A DNA stretch of 64,000 nt, from positions 3,291 through 67,290 of the forward strand of contig NZ_JAPNXM010000011.1 of the NCBI RefSeq assembly GCF_049472675.1. Direction: 5' to 3'. The translations under genes were made by a program, and so were the position numbers. Below the pieces are notes generated by a model. That model worked only from the letters and a program-made list of their open reading frames with translations, searched no databases and was not told the DNA's origin. Each line of letters begins with the position of its first letter. Position 1 is the stretch's first letter. This DNA comes from Deferribacter thermophilus (GTDB lineage Bacteria; Chrysiogenota; Deferribacteres; Deferribacterales; Deferribacteraceae). This document shows positions 17,175-26,232 of the stretch, one piece after another.

Positions 17175-17716
17175 CATTTGATTGTATTATGGCTGGATTT
17201 GGTGGACAGGGTATATTGAGTGCTGGGATGATTCTTGCGCAGATGGCTGTTAAAAAGGGGCTGAATGTAACCTGGTGGCCATCTTATGGGGCTGAGCAAA
17301 GAGGAGGCACAGCAAACTGTACTGTTGTTATCTCAGATGAGGAAATTGGTTCTCCCATTGTAACAAAACCTAATAATGGGTTTATAATGAATCGTCCATC
17401 ATTAGATAAATTTCAGCCAAGATTTAATAGTGGAGCAAATGTGATTGTTGATGTATCTTTAGTTGATAAAAAGCTATTGGTTAGAGATGATATTAATTTT
17501 TTTGGAATAGAAGCAACGGAGATAGCTAATAGTTTGGGTAATACAAAGGTAGCAAATATGGTTATGATAGGTGCTTTGTTATCAGTTTCCAAGTTATTTG
17601 AATTAAATGATGCAGAAGATGCTCTGTATTATGCTATTCCTGAAAAATATCACTCTTTACTACCTATTAATAGAGATGCTCTGAAAACTGGGTATGTGGA
17701 GGTTAAAAAAATATAG
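17171..17716 (+). CDS. korC: 2-oxoglutarate(2-oxoacid):ferredoxin oxidoreductase subunit gamma
   Basis: 181 residues. The N-terminal MAGFGGQGILSAGMILAQMA and the SYGAEQRGGTANCTVVIS motif are diagnostic of the POR/KOR gamma subunit, which is involved in CoA binding. It completes the KorDABC set. Confidence 0.9.
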   Translation: MTFDCIMAGFGGQGILSAGMILAQMAVKKGLNVTWWPSYGAEQRGGTANCTVVISDEEIGSPIVTKPNNGFIMNRPSLDKFQPRFNSGANVIVDVSLVDKKLLVRDDINFFGIEATEIANSLGNTKVANMVMIGALLSVSKLFELNDAEDALYYAIPEKYHSLLPINRDALKTGYVEVKKI

Positions 17717-17725
17717 GGTAGAGTT

Positions 17726-18001
17726 ATGATAAAGAGGTTGAAAGCTAAAGTTTTTGGAAGAGTCCAAGGGGTCGGATATAGGGCTTTTGTATATGATAAA
17801 GCCCTGTATCTTAATTTGAAAGGTTATGTTAAAAACTTACCTGATGGTACTGTTGAAGTTGATGTAGAAGGTGAAGAGGACAGTTTATTAAAACTATTAG
17901 ATTATTTAAAAGTTGGGCCACCACTTTCAAATGTTACAAATGTTGATTATGAATTTGTAGATGAATTAGTAAATTATTCAGAATTTAAGATACGTTATTA
18001 A
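17726..18001 (+). CDS. acyP: Acylphosphatase
   Basis: 91 residues. KVFGRVQGVGYRAFVYDKA contains the phosphate-binding loop and catalytic Arg (GRVQGVGYR), and GYVKNLPDGTVEVDVEGEE contains the catalytic Asn (VKNLPDG). It hydrolyses acyl phosphates. It starts 9 nt after korC with GGGTAGAG as a weak SD, so it is probably co-transcribed with the oxidoreductase. Confidence 0.93.
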   Translation: MIKRLKAKVFGRVQGVGYRAFVYDKALYLNLKGYVKNLPDGTVEVDVEGEEDSLLKLLDYLKVGPPLSNVTNVDYEFVDELVNYSEFKIRY

Positions 18002-18042
18002 TCTTTTTTTATTCATCTTAAGAAAATGTATTGGAGGTTATT

Positions 18043-20166
18043 GTGTTAGATATTTTATACTCTGAGTATGATTATGCCAAGAAATACATAGATAATTTGA
18101 TCGAGTTATATAAAGAGGGGAATACAGTCCCATTTATAGCAAGATATAGAAAAGAAAAAACGGGTGGGATGGATGAAAATGTTATTAGAGAGATATTAGA
18201 AAGATACGAATATTTGGTAAAATTAGAGGAAAGAAAATCAGAGGTTATAAGGTTAATAGCTGAAAAAAATAAATTAACAGATGAATTAAAGGATAAAATA
18301 AATAAAGCAAAGAGCTTGAAAGAGGTAGAAGATTTATATGCTCCTTATAAAAGTAAAAGGAAAACTAAAGCTGATATTGCAAAAGAGATGGGGTTAGAAC
18401 CTTTATCTATTTTTATTAAGCATGAGAAAGATGAAAACAAAATTATAGAAAAAGCAAAAGAATTTATATGTGAGAATATAGCTGATGAGCATGATGCCAT
18501 ATTAAAGGCAATGGATATTTTGATTGAAGAGATTGGTCATGATATTGAAATAAAGAATCGCTTAAGAGAGTATTTGTGGAATGAATCAAACTTAAGAAGT
18601 GTAGTAAAAAATGATTATTTAAATGAAAGAACTAATTATGAAGATTATTATAATTTTTCAGAAAATATTAAAACTATCCCACCACATAGGATTTTTGCAA
18701 TTTTTAGAGGTGAAAAGGAAGGAGTTTTAAGAGTAAAGTTAGAAGTAAATGAGGATTTGTGTGAAAATATAATAAAAAGTAAATTAATATCTGAAAATAT
18801 TGAGGTAAATCGTTTCGTAGAAGAGTCTTATAAAAAAAGCTTAAGAAAGGTTTTACTCCCCTCTTTAGAGTTAGAAATTCGAAAGGAATTAAAAGAAAAA
18901 GCTGAAGTTCAGGCAATAAAAATTTTTGCTGAAAACCTTAGAAAACTTTTATTGACTCCACCAGTAAAAGGTAAAAAGATTATGGGTATAGATCCTGCTT
19001 TTAGGACAGGGTGTAAATATGCATGTATAGATGAAACAGGCAAGTTATTGAGTTATGGAGTAATTTATCCAGTTGAGCCTCAAAATGATTATGAAAACAG
19101 CAAAAAAACTGTTTTAGATGAAATTAATAAACATAAAATTGATATAATAGCCATCGGCAATGGAACTGCAAGCAGAGAAACGGAAGAGTTTATATCAAAG
19201 GTTATAGAAGAAGAAAATCTAAAAGTAGTATATACTATAATAAATGAAGCAGGTGCAAGTGTATATTCAGCTAGCAAAATTGCAAACAAAGAATTTCCTG
19301 ATTTAGATCTAACTATCAGAGGAGCAATATCTATTGCAAGAAGGGTTTTAGACCCTTTATCCGAGTTAGTCAAAATCGATCCAAAGTCTATTGGTGTTGG
19401 GATGTATCAACATGATGTTAATGAAAAAAAACTTTCTGAGAAACTTTATGATGTGGTTGAAGATGTGGTAAATCAAGTTGGAGTTAATCTAAACACTGCA
19501 AGTGTGTCTTTACTTAAGTATGTTTCAGGTATAAATGAGAAAATTGCTGAGTCAATTGTGTCCTATCGTGAAAAAAACGGCAAATTTAAAAAGAGAAGTG
19601 AGCTTTTAAATGTTGATGGAATAGGGGATAAAGTTTTTGAACAAGCCGCTGGATTTTTGAAGATTTATGATGGTGAAGAACCCTTAGATTCCTTATTTAT
19701 TCATCCAGAAAATTATGAAAATGTATATAAACTTTTAAGTGTATTAAATCTTTCTATAGAAAATAAACATCTAATTAGACTTGCTTTAAAGGGGAAAAGC
19801 TTGGATTATTTAAGTGAAAAATGTGGAATAGGAAAATTAACATTGGAAGATATCATAGAAGATTTTGAAAAACCAGATAGAGATATTAGGGATAATGTTG
19901 ATCCTTTGATTTTTAGACAATCGATTATAAATATAGACAATTTGACTGAAGGTGTAAAAGTAAAAGGGAAAGTTACAAATGTAACTGATTTTGGAGCTTT
20001 TGTAGATATTGGGCTTAAAAATGATGCCTTAATACATATATCAGAACTTGCAAACAGGTTTATTAAACACCCATTAGAGGTTGTTAATGTTGGCGATAAC
20101 GTAGTTGCTACTGTAATAAAGGTGGATAAAGAAAGGAATAGGGTTTCTTTATCTCTTAAAAAATAA
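18043..20166 (+). CDS. tex: Tex-family S1 RNA-binding transcription accessory protein
   Basis: 707 residues. Domains are the Tex N-terminal helical region (about 1-190; NTVPFIARYRKEKTGG), a YqgF/RNase H-like domain from about 310 (KIMGIDPAFRTGCKYACID), helix-hairpin-helix repeats from about 475 and a C-terminal S1 domain (VKGKVTNVTDFGAFVDIG). Tex proteins bind nucleic acid and influence transcription and resistance to toxins. I place the start at GTG 18043 because GGAGG (18033-18037) lies 5 nt upstream. An in-frame TTG at 18031 would put the SD inside the gene. Confidence 0.9.
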   Translation: MLDILYSEYDYAKKYIDNLIELYKEGNTVPFIARYRKEKTGGMDENVIREILERYEYLVKLEERKSEVIRLIAEKNKLTDELKDKINKAKSLKEVEDLYAPYKSKRKTKADIAKEMGLEPLSIFIKHEKDENKIIEKAKEFICENIADEHDAILKAMDILIEEIGHDIEIKNRLREYLWNESNLRSVVKNDYLNERTNYEDYYNFSENIKTIPPHRIFAIFRGEKEGVLRVKLEVNEDLCENIIKSKLISENIEVNRFVEESYKKSLRKVLLPSLELEIRKELKEKAEVQAIKIFAENLRKLLLTPPVKGKKIMGIDPAFRTGCKYACIDETGKLLSYGVIYPVEPQNDYENSKKTVLDEINKHKIDIIAIGNGTASRETEEFISKVIEEENLKVVYTIINEAGASVYSASKIANKEFPDLDLTIRGAISIARRVLDPLSELVKIDPKSIGVGMYQHDVNEKKLSEKLYDVVEDVVNQVGVNLNTASVSLLKYVSGINEKIAESIVSYREKNGKFKKRSELLNVDGIGDKVFEQAAGFLKIYDGEEPLDSLFIHPENYENVYKLLSVLNLSIENKHLIRLALKGKSLDYLSEKCGIGKLTLEDIIEDFEKPDRDIRDNVDPLIFRQSIINIDNLTEGVKVKGKVTNVTDFGAFVDIGLKNDALIHISELANRFIKHPLEVVNVGDNVVATVIKVDKERNRVSLSLKK

Positions 20167-20202
20167 TATTAATAAGGTTTGTAAAATCAGTTGATAAAGT
20201 GC

Positions 20203-20231
20203 TTGACAAAATTAAAAGATGAATATATTAA
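20203..20231 (+). promoter_or_regulatory. Promoter of the tRNA-Gly gene
   Basis: TTGACA at 20203-20208, with TATATT at 20224 (15-bp spacer) or TATTAA at 20226 (17-bp spacer), ending about 17 bp before the tRNA. Confidence 0.6.
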
Positions 20232-20247
20232 ATAACGCCTGAAACAA

Positions 20248-20320
20248 GCGGGTGTAGCTCAGCTGGTAGAGCGTGACCTTGCCAAGGTTGAGGTCGCGGG
20301 TTCGAGTCCCGTCACCCGCT
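20248..20320 (+). tRNA. tRNA-Gly (anticodon GCC)
   Basis: 73 nt forming a cloverleaf. The acceptor stem GCGGGTG pairs with CACCCGC and the D arm is GCTC..GAGC. The anticodon loop TTGCCAA has GCC at 20281-20283, and the T arm contains GGGTTCGAGTCCC. The discriminator is T and CCA is not encoded. A run of T follows directly and probably serves as transcript end. Confidence 0.97.
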
Positions 20321-20574
20321 TTTTTTTATTTTCAAAATAATCCCCTTATTTTTATCTAAATACACCTTTTTGTTCACTAATTTAATAATTACTATTGTCT
20401 ATTTCATTATTTTAGTGCATATAATTTTTGATTATGGTGTAATTATTAGAAATGATAGAGGAGTTCTACCTAATTAAAAAAGAGTAAAGGTAGGTATTAT
20501 AACATTCTTATGATGTTGAAAATTTTAGTTGTACGATAACTATAAGTGATAAAAAACAAAAAGGGGGATTATGT
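20321..20574 (+). other. Intergenic region and hemE leader
   Basis: 254 bp with no ORF. It contains a 6-bp inverted repeat CTACCT/AGGTAG (20466-20471, 20488-20493). A weak promoter-like pair for hemE is also present, TTGAAA 20516-20521 and TATAAG 20541-20546, spaced 19 bp. GGGGG at 20563-20567 is the hemE ribosome site. Nothing else recognised. Confidence 0.4.
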
Positions 20575-21585
20575 ATGAAAAATGATTTATTGTTAAGAGT
20601 TCTAAATGCTGAAAAGGTAGAAAGGCAACCAATATGGCTGATGAGGCAAGCAGGCAGGTATATGAAGGAATATAGAGATGTTAGAAGTAAAGTTACCTTT
20701 TTGGAGCTTTGCAAAACACCAGAGCTTGCTTGTGAAGTAACCCTACAGCCTATTAGGGCATTTGGACTTGATGCCGCTATAGTTTTTTCAGATATTTTAA
20801 TACCGATTGAACCTATGGGTGTTGAGCTGGATTTTAATCCTGCACCTGTGATAGCTAATCCAATAAGAAGCAAAGCGGATGCGGAAAAGTTAACGGTTGT
20901 AGATCCTTATAAAGATTTAAATTTTGTTATTGAAACTGTTAAGTTGTTAGTAAGTAAGCTGGATGTTCCGTTAATCGGTTTTTCTGGTGCCCCATTTACA
21001 TTGGCTTGTTATATGGTGGAGGGGAAAGGTTCTAAAAACTTTGATGTAATAAAAACATTCATGAGAAATGATGAAGATGGTTATAGAATTTTGATGGAGA
21101 AATTATCAGATAGTACTATCAAATACCTACAAGCACAAATTGATAATGGTTGCCCTGTAGTACAGATTTTTGATACATGGGCAGGTGTGTTGTCTCCTTA
21201 TGATTATGAAAAATATGTTTTCCCTTATGTGGATTACATAATAAATAACTTGAAAAATGCAAAAGTAATATACTTTGCAAAAAATGGAGCCACTTTTTTT
21301 AATTCATTGAAAAAATTAAAATGTGATGCTCTTGGGGTCGATTGGAGCGTTACTTTAGAAGATTATGCAAAATTAACAGATGATAAGTTTGTTTTACAAG
21401 GGAATATGGATCCAACTTTACTATTTGCATCAAAGTATAAAATAAGGGAAATGGCTAAGACTATAATAAATGAAGGGAAAAATATAAAAGGGCACATTTT
21501 TAATTTAGGGCATGGTATTTTACCACAAACTCCTGTAGAAAATGTGGAATTTTTAGTGAAATATGTAAAGGGGGAAGTTGAGTGA
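20575..21585 (+). CDS. hemE: Uroporphyrinogen decarboxylase
   Basis: 336 residues, normal for HemE. RQPIWLMRQAGRYMKEYRDVR is the active-site signature (21 residues, shown by its core WLMRQAGRYM). VFSDILIPIEPMG contains the catalytic Asp, and the C-terminus has FNLGHGILPQTP. It converts uroporphyrinogen III to coproporphyrinogen III in the heme branch. It overlaps hemH (TGATG), giving a heme operon. Confidence 0.95.
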   Translation: MKNDLLLRVLNAEKVERQPIWLMRQAGRYMKEYRDVRSKVTFLELCKTPELACEVTLQPIRAFGLDAAIVFSDILIPIEPMGVELDFNPAPVIANPIRSKADAEKLTVVDPYKDLNFVIETVKLLVSKLDVPLIGFSGAPFTLACYMVEGKGSKNFDVIKTFMRNDEDGYRILMEKLSDSTIKYLQAQIDNGCPVVQIFDTWAGVLSPYDYEKYVFPYVDYIINNLKNAKVIYFAKNGATFFNSLKKLKCDALGVDWSVTLEDYAKLTDDKFVLQGNMDPTLLFASKYKIREMAKTIINEGKNIKGHIFNLGHGILPQTPVENVEFLVKYVKGEVE

Positions 21586-22535
21586 TGGATTTGCTCTATG
21601 TAATGTATATGGGAGGCCCTGATAATATTGATGGTATAGAAGAATTTTTATATAATCTATTCTCTGATAGGGATATTATTGATTTTAAAATCGGGAGCCT
21701 GCAAAAGTATTTAGCCAAAATAATTGCAAAAAGTAGGAGTAAAAAGATTGCCCCAGAATATATAAAAATGGGGGGCGGTTCTCCACAGGTTAAGTATTTG
21801 CTAAGTTTATTAGAAAAGGTAAAGATTTATTATAAAGGGATAACTAAACGAGAATTAGAAACTGAAATCGGGATGTGTTATTATAAACCTTATATTGAGG
21901 AAACTGCCAACAAACTTCAATATGGGGATTATGAAAATATTTATATTATGACTATGTACCCTCAATACTCTTATACTACAAGTGGAGTTTGTTTTAAAAG
22001 GTTGTTTCATGTTACAAATATAAAACCGATTAACAAGAGTTATAAGGTAATCCCTTTTTGGCATTTGAGTGAAGAATATAATAAGTGTATAGTTAAAAGA
22101 ATAAAATCGGCATCTGAAAGGTTAGGTGTTAAGTTAGAAAATTGTCATCTGCTTTATTCTGCTCATTCTTTGCCAGAGTATACATTATCTAAAGGGGATG
22201 TTTATGTGGAACAATTAAAAGCACAGATTGACCTAATAAGCAGTATGCTTGGCAGTGTAAAAAGTTATGAGCTTGCATTTCAAAGTAGAACTGGCCCGAT
22301 AAAGTGGTTGGGGCCAGAAACGAAAACAGTTATAGAGTCTTATGTTGAAAAGAGGGTTGATAATATAATAGTTGTTCCTATATCCTTTGTTTCTGATCAT
22401 ATAGAGACATTGATTGAGCTTGATGAACAATATATTAAATTTGCTAAAAAGAACGGTTTGAATATAGAAAGAATAGAGAGTCTAAACGATTCTGATGACT
22501 TTGCAAAAGCTGTAGTTAATATTATTAGGGGGTAG
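21585..22535 (+). CDS. hemH: Ferrochelatase (HemH family)
   Basis: 316 residues from ATG 21585, which overlaps the hemE stop. The N-terminal YVMYMGGPDNIDGIEEFLYN and MGGGSPQ match the family, YSAHSLPEY carries the catalytic His, and FQSRTGPIKWLGPET with PISFVSDHIETL is the HemH C-terminal signature. It inserts ferrous iron into the porphyrin ring. In some Gram-positive bacteria the HemH homologue acts on coproporphyrin, which sequence alone cannot exclude. Confidence 0.92.
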   Translation: MDLLYVMYMGGPDNIDGIEEFLYNLFSDRDIIDFKIGSLQKYLAKIIAKSRSKKIAPEYIKMGGGSPQVKYLLSLLEKVKIYYKGITKRELETEIGMCYYKPYIEETANKLQYGDYENIYIMTMYPQYSYTTSGVCFKRLFHVTNIKPINKSYKVIPFWHLSEEYNKCIVKRIKSASERLGVKLENCHLLYSAHSLPEYTLSKGDVYVEQLKAQIDLISSMLGSVKSYELAFQSRTGPIKWLGPETKTVIESYVEKRVDNIIVVPISFVSDHIETLIELDEQYIKFAKKNGLNIERIESLNDSDDFAKAVVNIIRG

Positions 22536-22537
22536 TT

Positions 22538-23389
22538 TTGGAAAAAGTTATTTCCTTTTTTAGAATGATAAAGATTGAGCATACACTGTTTGCTCTCCCT
22601 TTTGCATTTACAGGAGCCATAATAGCTGCAGATGGTATCCCTTCTATTGATAAAATCTTTTGGATAGCTGTTGCAATGCTTGGTGCGAGATCTGGCGCAA
22701 TGGGTTTTAACCGTGTAGCTGATGCCGAAATAGATGCAAAAAATCCAAGGACAGCAAATCGTGAAATACCTGCCGGGAAAATAAGTAAAAAAGAAGCAAT
22801 TGTTTATATAATAATATCCTTTTTACTGTATTTTTTAGCTGCTTACAAATTAAACCCTTTATGTTTTAAACTATCCCCAATTCCTGTTATAATTTTTATT
22901 TTATACTCATATACAAAAAGATTCACTTTTTTATGTCATCTAATTTTAGGTGTTGCTTTAGGGCTTGCTCCAATGGGCGCATGGGTAGCAATTACAGGAA
23001 ATATCGATTTTAGGATTGTTTTGCTTGGTGTAGGTGTTATGTTTTGGGTTGCAGGTTTTGATCTGATTTATGCTATTCAGGATATAGATTTTGATAGAGA
23101 GCATAACCTTTTTTCAATTCCAAGATTTATAGGGGTAAAGAATAGTATTTATCTTGCAAGAGCTTTTCATTTAATTGCTTTTGTTTTGTTTTTATACGCA
23201 AAATTTATTTTTAATCTTGGTGTTTTATATTTAGTCGGTGTTATTTTATGCGGTTTGTTTATGATTTATGAACACTCCATTATAAAGCCAAACGATTTAT
23301 CAAAGTTAGATATGGCATTTTTTAATCTCAATGCATACATTAGTCTTACGATATTTGTGTTTACATTTTTTGATGTGGTGGTTATATGA
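22538..23389 (+). CDS. UbiA-family polyprenyltransferase (MqnP/UbiA-like)
   Basis: 283 residues with about eight membrane helices. FNRVADAEIDAKNPRT and YAIQDIDFDREHN are the two Asp-rich motifs that bind Mg-prenyl diphosphate. The start is TTG 22538 after GGGGG. UbiA homologues prenylate 4-hydroxybenzoate (ubiquinone) or a futalosine-pathway intermediate (menaquinone, MqnP). The adjoining UbiX-type gene supports quinone biosynthesis; an anaerobic organism would favour menaquinone. That choice is inference. Confidence 0.87.
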   Translation: MEKVISFFRMIKIEHTLFALPFAFTGAIIAADGIPSIDKIFWIAVAMLGARSGAMGFNRVADAEIDAKNPRTANREIPAGKISKKEAIVYIIISFLLYFLAAYKLNPLCFKLSPIPVIIFILYSYTKRFTFLCHLILGVALGLAPMGAWVAITGNIDFRIVLLGVGVMFWVAGFDLIYAIQDIDFDREHNLFSIPRFIGVKNSIYLARAFHLIAFVLFLYAKFIFNLGVLYLVGVILCGLFMIYEHSIIKPNDLSKLDMAFFNLNAYISLTIFVFTFFDVVVI

Positions 23390-23973
23390 GAAAAATATTT
23401 ATAGGGATGACAGGTGCAAGCGGTAGCCTATATACAGGGTATTTTTTGCATGAGCTTTGTAAATTAGATGATGTTATGTTATTTTTTACCTATACAGACG
23501 ATTCTGTAAAAAATATTTATTACGAACATAATAATTTAAATAATATTGATGATTTTTTTTCATTTTACAAGATTGATAGGTCAAAGTTGACAGTTTACGA
23601 TTATAGAGATTTTGCTGCTCCAGTTTCAAGTGGTTCGTTTAAAGTGGATGATTATGTCATTATCCCAGCATCAATGGGGTGTATTGGTAGAATTGCAAAT
23701 GGTATCAGCTCAAATCTTATAGAAAGGGCTGCGGATGTGGCACTAAAGGAGAAGAGAAGGTTAACAATACTTTTTAGAGAAGCACCAATTAACTCTATCC
23801 ATCTTGAAAATATGCTGAAATTATCCAATTTGGGTGCAAATATTATCCCTGCAGCTCCAGCTTTTTATCATAAACCAGAAGATATAAAAGATTTAATTTA
23901 CTTTATTATTGGGAAAATATTTGATATAATGAATATAAAGCATAACCTTTTTAAGAGATGGAAAAGCACCTAA
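23386..23973 (+). CDS. ubiX: UbiX-like flavin prenyltransferase
   Basis: 195 residues. The opening IFIGMTGASGSLYTGYFLHEL is the flavoprotein signature (GMTGASGS), SGSFKVDDYVIIPASMGCIGRIANG is the UbiX core (in parts), and LTILFREAPINSIHLENML matches the C-terminal motif. It makes prenylated FMN, the cofactor of UbiD-type decarboxylases in quinone biosynthesis. No UbiD is in the window. It overlaps the prenyltransferase gene by ATGA. Confidence 0.88.
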   Translation: MRKIFIGMTGASGSLYTGYFLHELCKLDDVMLFFTYTDDSVKNIYYEHNNLNNIDDFFSFYKIDRSKLTVYDYRDFAAPVSSGSFKVDDYVIIPASMGCIGRIANGISSNLIERAADVALKEKRRLTILFREAPINSIHLENMLKLSNLGANIIPAAPAFYHKPEDIKDLIYFIIGKIFDIMNIKHNLFKRWKST

Positions 23974-23990
23974 AAAAATAGGGGGCCAAA

Positions 23991-24392
23991 ATGAAAGCAA
24001 TATGTAAATCCTGCAATACTACTTTTGATTTCAAACCAAAAGGGGAAACAAAATGCCCTTCATGTGGTGCATTATATAAAAACACAAAAGAACCCAAGTC
24101 TTTTGAGATAAAATTATTGAATGGTACACTTTTAGACAAACTTTCATTTAATGATGTGAAAGATGGTATATTAAATGCAAAATTTCTATCTGTTGATTTT
24201 GTTTCTTATGAAAACACACCTTGGATTAAAATCAAAGATTCTATTTTTTCTAAGTTTTTAAAAGGTGGTAATATTGGGGTAAAATCTGAATCATCTTCTG
24301 GATTTTGGAAAGTAATGTTTTTCATCTCTTTGCTTTTGAATATTGGGATGCTTGCTGTATTGTATTATTTTAAATTAAAGATTGTAGGATAA
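23991..24392 (+). CDS. Zinc-ribbon protein with C-terminal membrane anchor
   Basis: 133 residues. CKSC at the N-terminus and CPSCGALY about 17 residues later form a zinc ribbon. A middle region (about 35-85) resembles a small repeat domain beginning FEIKLLNGTLLDKLSF. One hydrophobic helix lies near residues 108-128. SD GGGGG precedes the ATG. This is the first of four small genes (to 26201) that look co-transcribed. Function is unknown. Confidence 0.65.
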   Translation: MKAICKSCNTTFDFKPKGETKCPSCGALYKNTKEPKSFEIKLLNGTLLDKLSFNDVKDGILNAKFLSVDFVSYENTPWIKIKDSIFSKFLKGGNIGVKSESSSGFWKVMFFISLLLNIGMLAVLYYFKLKIVG

Positions 24393-24404
24393 AAGGGGGT
24401 AATT

Positions 24405-24908
24405 ATGAGTAAAGATAAAAACCTTGACTGGCTTAAAAATACCTTTGAGAAAGGGAAACTTGAGGCTACAAAATTAGCAAAAATCAGCAAGTTGAAAATT
24501 GAAATAGCTTCACTTACCAAGAAGAAGGATGAGCGTTTGAAACTTTTAGGGAAAAAGGTTGTTGCATTGTTAGATGAAGGTGAGCTGGTAGAGGAAGAAA
24601 TCAGGGCAGAATATGATGCAATCAAAGAGTTAGAAGAGCAAATAGAAGAATTAAATCATAAAATTGAAGAGATTAAAAATTTAAAATATGAGCCTCAAGA
24701 AAAAGATGTGTATGACGCAGATTATGAAGTATACGATTATGAAGAAGATAAAGAAGAGAATCTTAAGTCAGATAAAGAGGAAATAAAACAAGATGAAGTA
24801 GATAAAGAGGAAAAATTTTTTGATAATGAGATTAATCCTGAAAAAGAGAATGTAGAAGCTGAAAAAAGCAAAGAGGATAAGACCAAAAAAGAAATGGAGG
24901 AAAAGTAG
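24405..24908 (+). CDS. Acidic coiled-coil protein of unknown function
   Basis: 167 residues. Residues ~15-90 form a heptad-rich coiled coil (LAKISKLKIEIASLTKKKDE; EEQIEELNHKIEEIKNL). The last ~70 residues are extremely acidic and low in complexity (Glu/Asp/Lys repeats). There is no signal or membrane segment. SD AAGGGGG lies upstream of the ATG. Unrecognised, though the N-terminal half is reminiscent of small cell-envelope-associated coiled-coil proteins. Confidence 0.6.
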   Translation: MSKDKNLDWLKNTFEKGKLEATKLAKISKLKIEIASLTKKKDERLKLLGKKVVALLDEGELVEEEIRAEYDAIKELEEQIEELNHKIEEIKNLKYEPQEKDVYDADYEVYDYEEDKEENLKSDKEEIKQDEVDKEEKFFDNEINPEKENVEAEKSKEDKTKKEMEEK

Positions 24909-24912
24909 TTTT

Positions 24913-25746
24913 ATGAGTAGCGATATTATATCCAAATTAGAAGAATTAGATGATTTGCCTGCATTGCCTCAGACTGCTAAAAAGGTTATTGATATATTAA
25001 ACAAGCCCGATTTTTCTTTTGCAGAATTAGTTTCGGTTATTTCCAAGGATATGAATATAACTGCATCTATTTTAAAACTTGCAAACTCTGCTCTTTATTC
25101 TCCAAAAAGTGAAATTAGAAATTTAACTCAAGCTATTACATTTCTTGGAGCGAATAATATAAAAAATTTGGTGATTGCCCTTTCTACAAAAACATTATTT
25201 GAAAACTTTAAGGCGAGTTTGCTTATACAAAAAGTATGGGAGCATTCTGTCGCTGTAGCAATATATTCTAGAATTGTGGCACTTAAAATCAGTAATAAGA
25301 TAAGTGAAGAAGTATTTTTGATAGGGATGTTACATGACCTTGGTATAATAGTAATGAATCAATATATAAAAAATTATGAAGAGATGATTAGTGAAATTTA
25401 TGGTTCAGATCTATCTTTACATGAAAAAGAGAAAGAGCTTTTTGATATTACTCATGCTGAGGTTGGAGCAAAGCTTGTAGAGCTATGGAATTTACCAGAG
25501 ATTTATTCTGATTCGATAAGATATCATCATTCATCAGAGGATTCAAAATATAAGGAATATGCTAAAATAGTTGAATATTCAGACTTAGTCCTAAGTAAAA
25601 ATAATATGAATATTGTAAATTATACCGACGAAGATAGAATTGAGCAGCTTAGAAATGAGTTTGGAATAGATGTTGAGACAAGCGATGAGATTGATGAGAT
25701 GTTCAATGAAGTTTATCAATATGAAAAGGAGCTTTTTAAATTATGA
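24913..25746 (+). CDS. HDOD-domain signalling protein
   Basis: 277 residues. LPALPQTAKKVIDILNKPDFSF is the usual HDOD entry (core LPALPQTA), SAITFLGANNIK-type and LHDLGIIVMNQY segments follow, and HAEVGAKLVELWNLPE lies in the C-terminal half. HDOD proteins are HD-fold relatives, usually non-catalytic scaffolds in stress, chemotaxis or c-di-GMP signalling. The gene is coupled by ATGA to the following lipoprotein gene. Confidence 0.85.
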   Translation: MSSDIISKLEELDDLPALPQTAKKVIDILNKPDFSFAELVSVISKDMNITASILKLANSALYSPKSEIRNLTQAITFLGANNIKNLVIALSTKTLFENFKASLLIQKVWEHSVAVAIYSRIVALKISNKISEEVFLIGMLHDLGIIVMNQYIKNYEEMISEIYGSDLSLHEKEKELFDITHAEVGAKLVELWNLPEIYSDSIRYHHSSEDSKYKEYAKIVEYSDLVLSKNNMNIVNYTDEDRIEQLRNEFGIDVETSDEIDEMFNEVYQYEKELFKL

Positions 25747-26201
25747 CAAAAAAAATTGGTTCGTTGTATCTTTTTTTAGTGACATTTTTATTATTGTTTG
25801 GTTGTTCTTTAAATTTCAATTTTAAATCAAATAAAACATTGCTGAAAGATTATAAATATTCGCAAAAAAACGATGATTTTATAATTTACTATAATATCTT
25901 AAGAGTTGGGGATAAGAAAAAACTCTATTTGGTTTTCAAAAATAGGAAAAATTATGTTATGGTAAATCTTAAAATAAGGATTACCGATTCTCGAAAATTT
26001 GATCGTTATTTTTATGTAAGTAGATTAAAAGCATCCAATATTAAAAATTATGAGCTCATAGTCCCTTCAAAAGTTGATTATGTAAAAATAGAGTATGAAT
26101 ATGAAATCGCTGCTGATGATACTTTTTTAAATCCATCAAACACCGGTCAAGATATTAAAAGTTATGAAAAAAAAGGGTTTTTAGAACTTTTAGTAAAATA
26201 G
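25743..26201 (+). CDS. Small lipoprotein of unknown function
   Basis: 152 residues. The first 21 form a lipoprotein signal: Lys-rich start, hydrophobic stretch and lipobox LLLFGC with Cys at 21. The mature part is beta-rich (RVGDKKKLYLVFKNRKNYVMVNL), resembling a single immunoglobulin-like or YcfL-type fold, but I cannot assign it. The ATGA overlap with the HDOD gene implies co-expression. Confidence 0.6.
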   Translation: MTKKIGSLYLFLVTFLLLFGCSLNFNFKSNKTLLKDYKYSQKNDDFIIYYNILRVGDKKKLYLVFKNRKNYVMVNLKIRITDSRKFDRYFYVSRLKASNIKNYELIVPSKVDYVKIEYEYEIAADDTFLNPSNTGQDIKSYEKKGFLELLVK

Positions 26202-26232
26202 GAAAGGGGCATTTTGAATACCCCAATTTTGA

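Noticed and set aside
20508..20873. 121-residue minus-strand ORF over the start of hemE
   Set aside because: Antisense to hemE signature motifs; no independent support.
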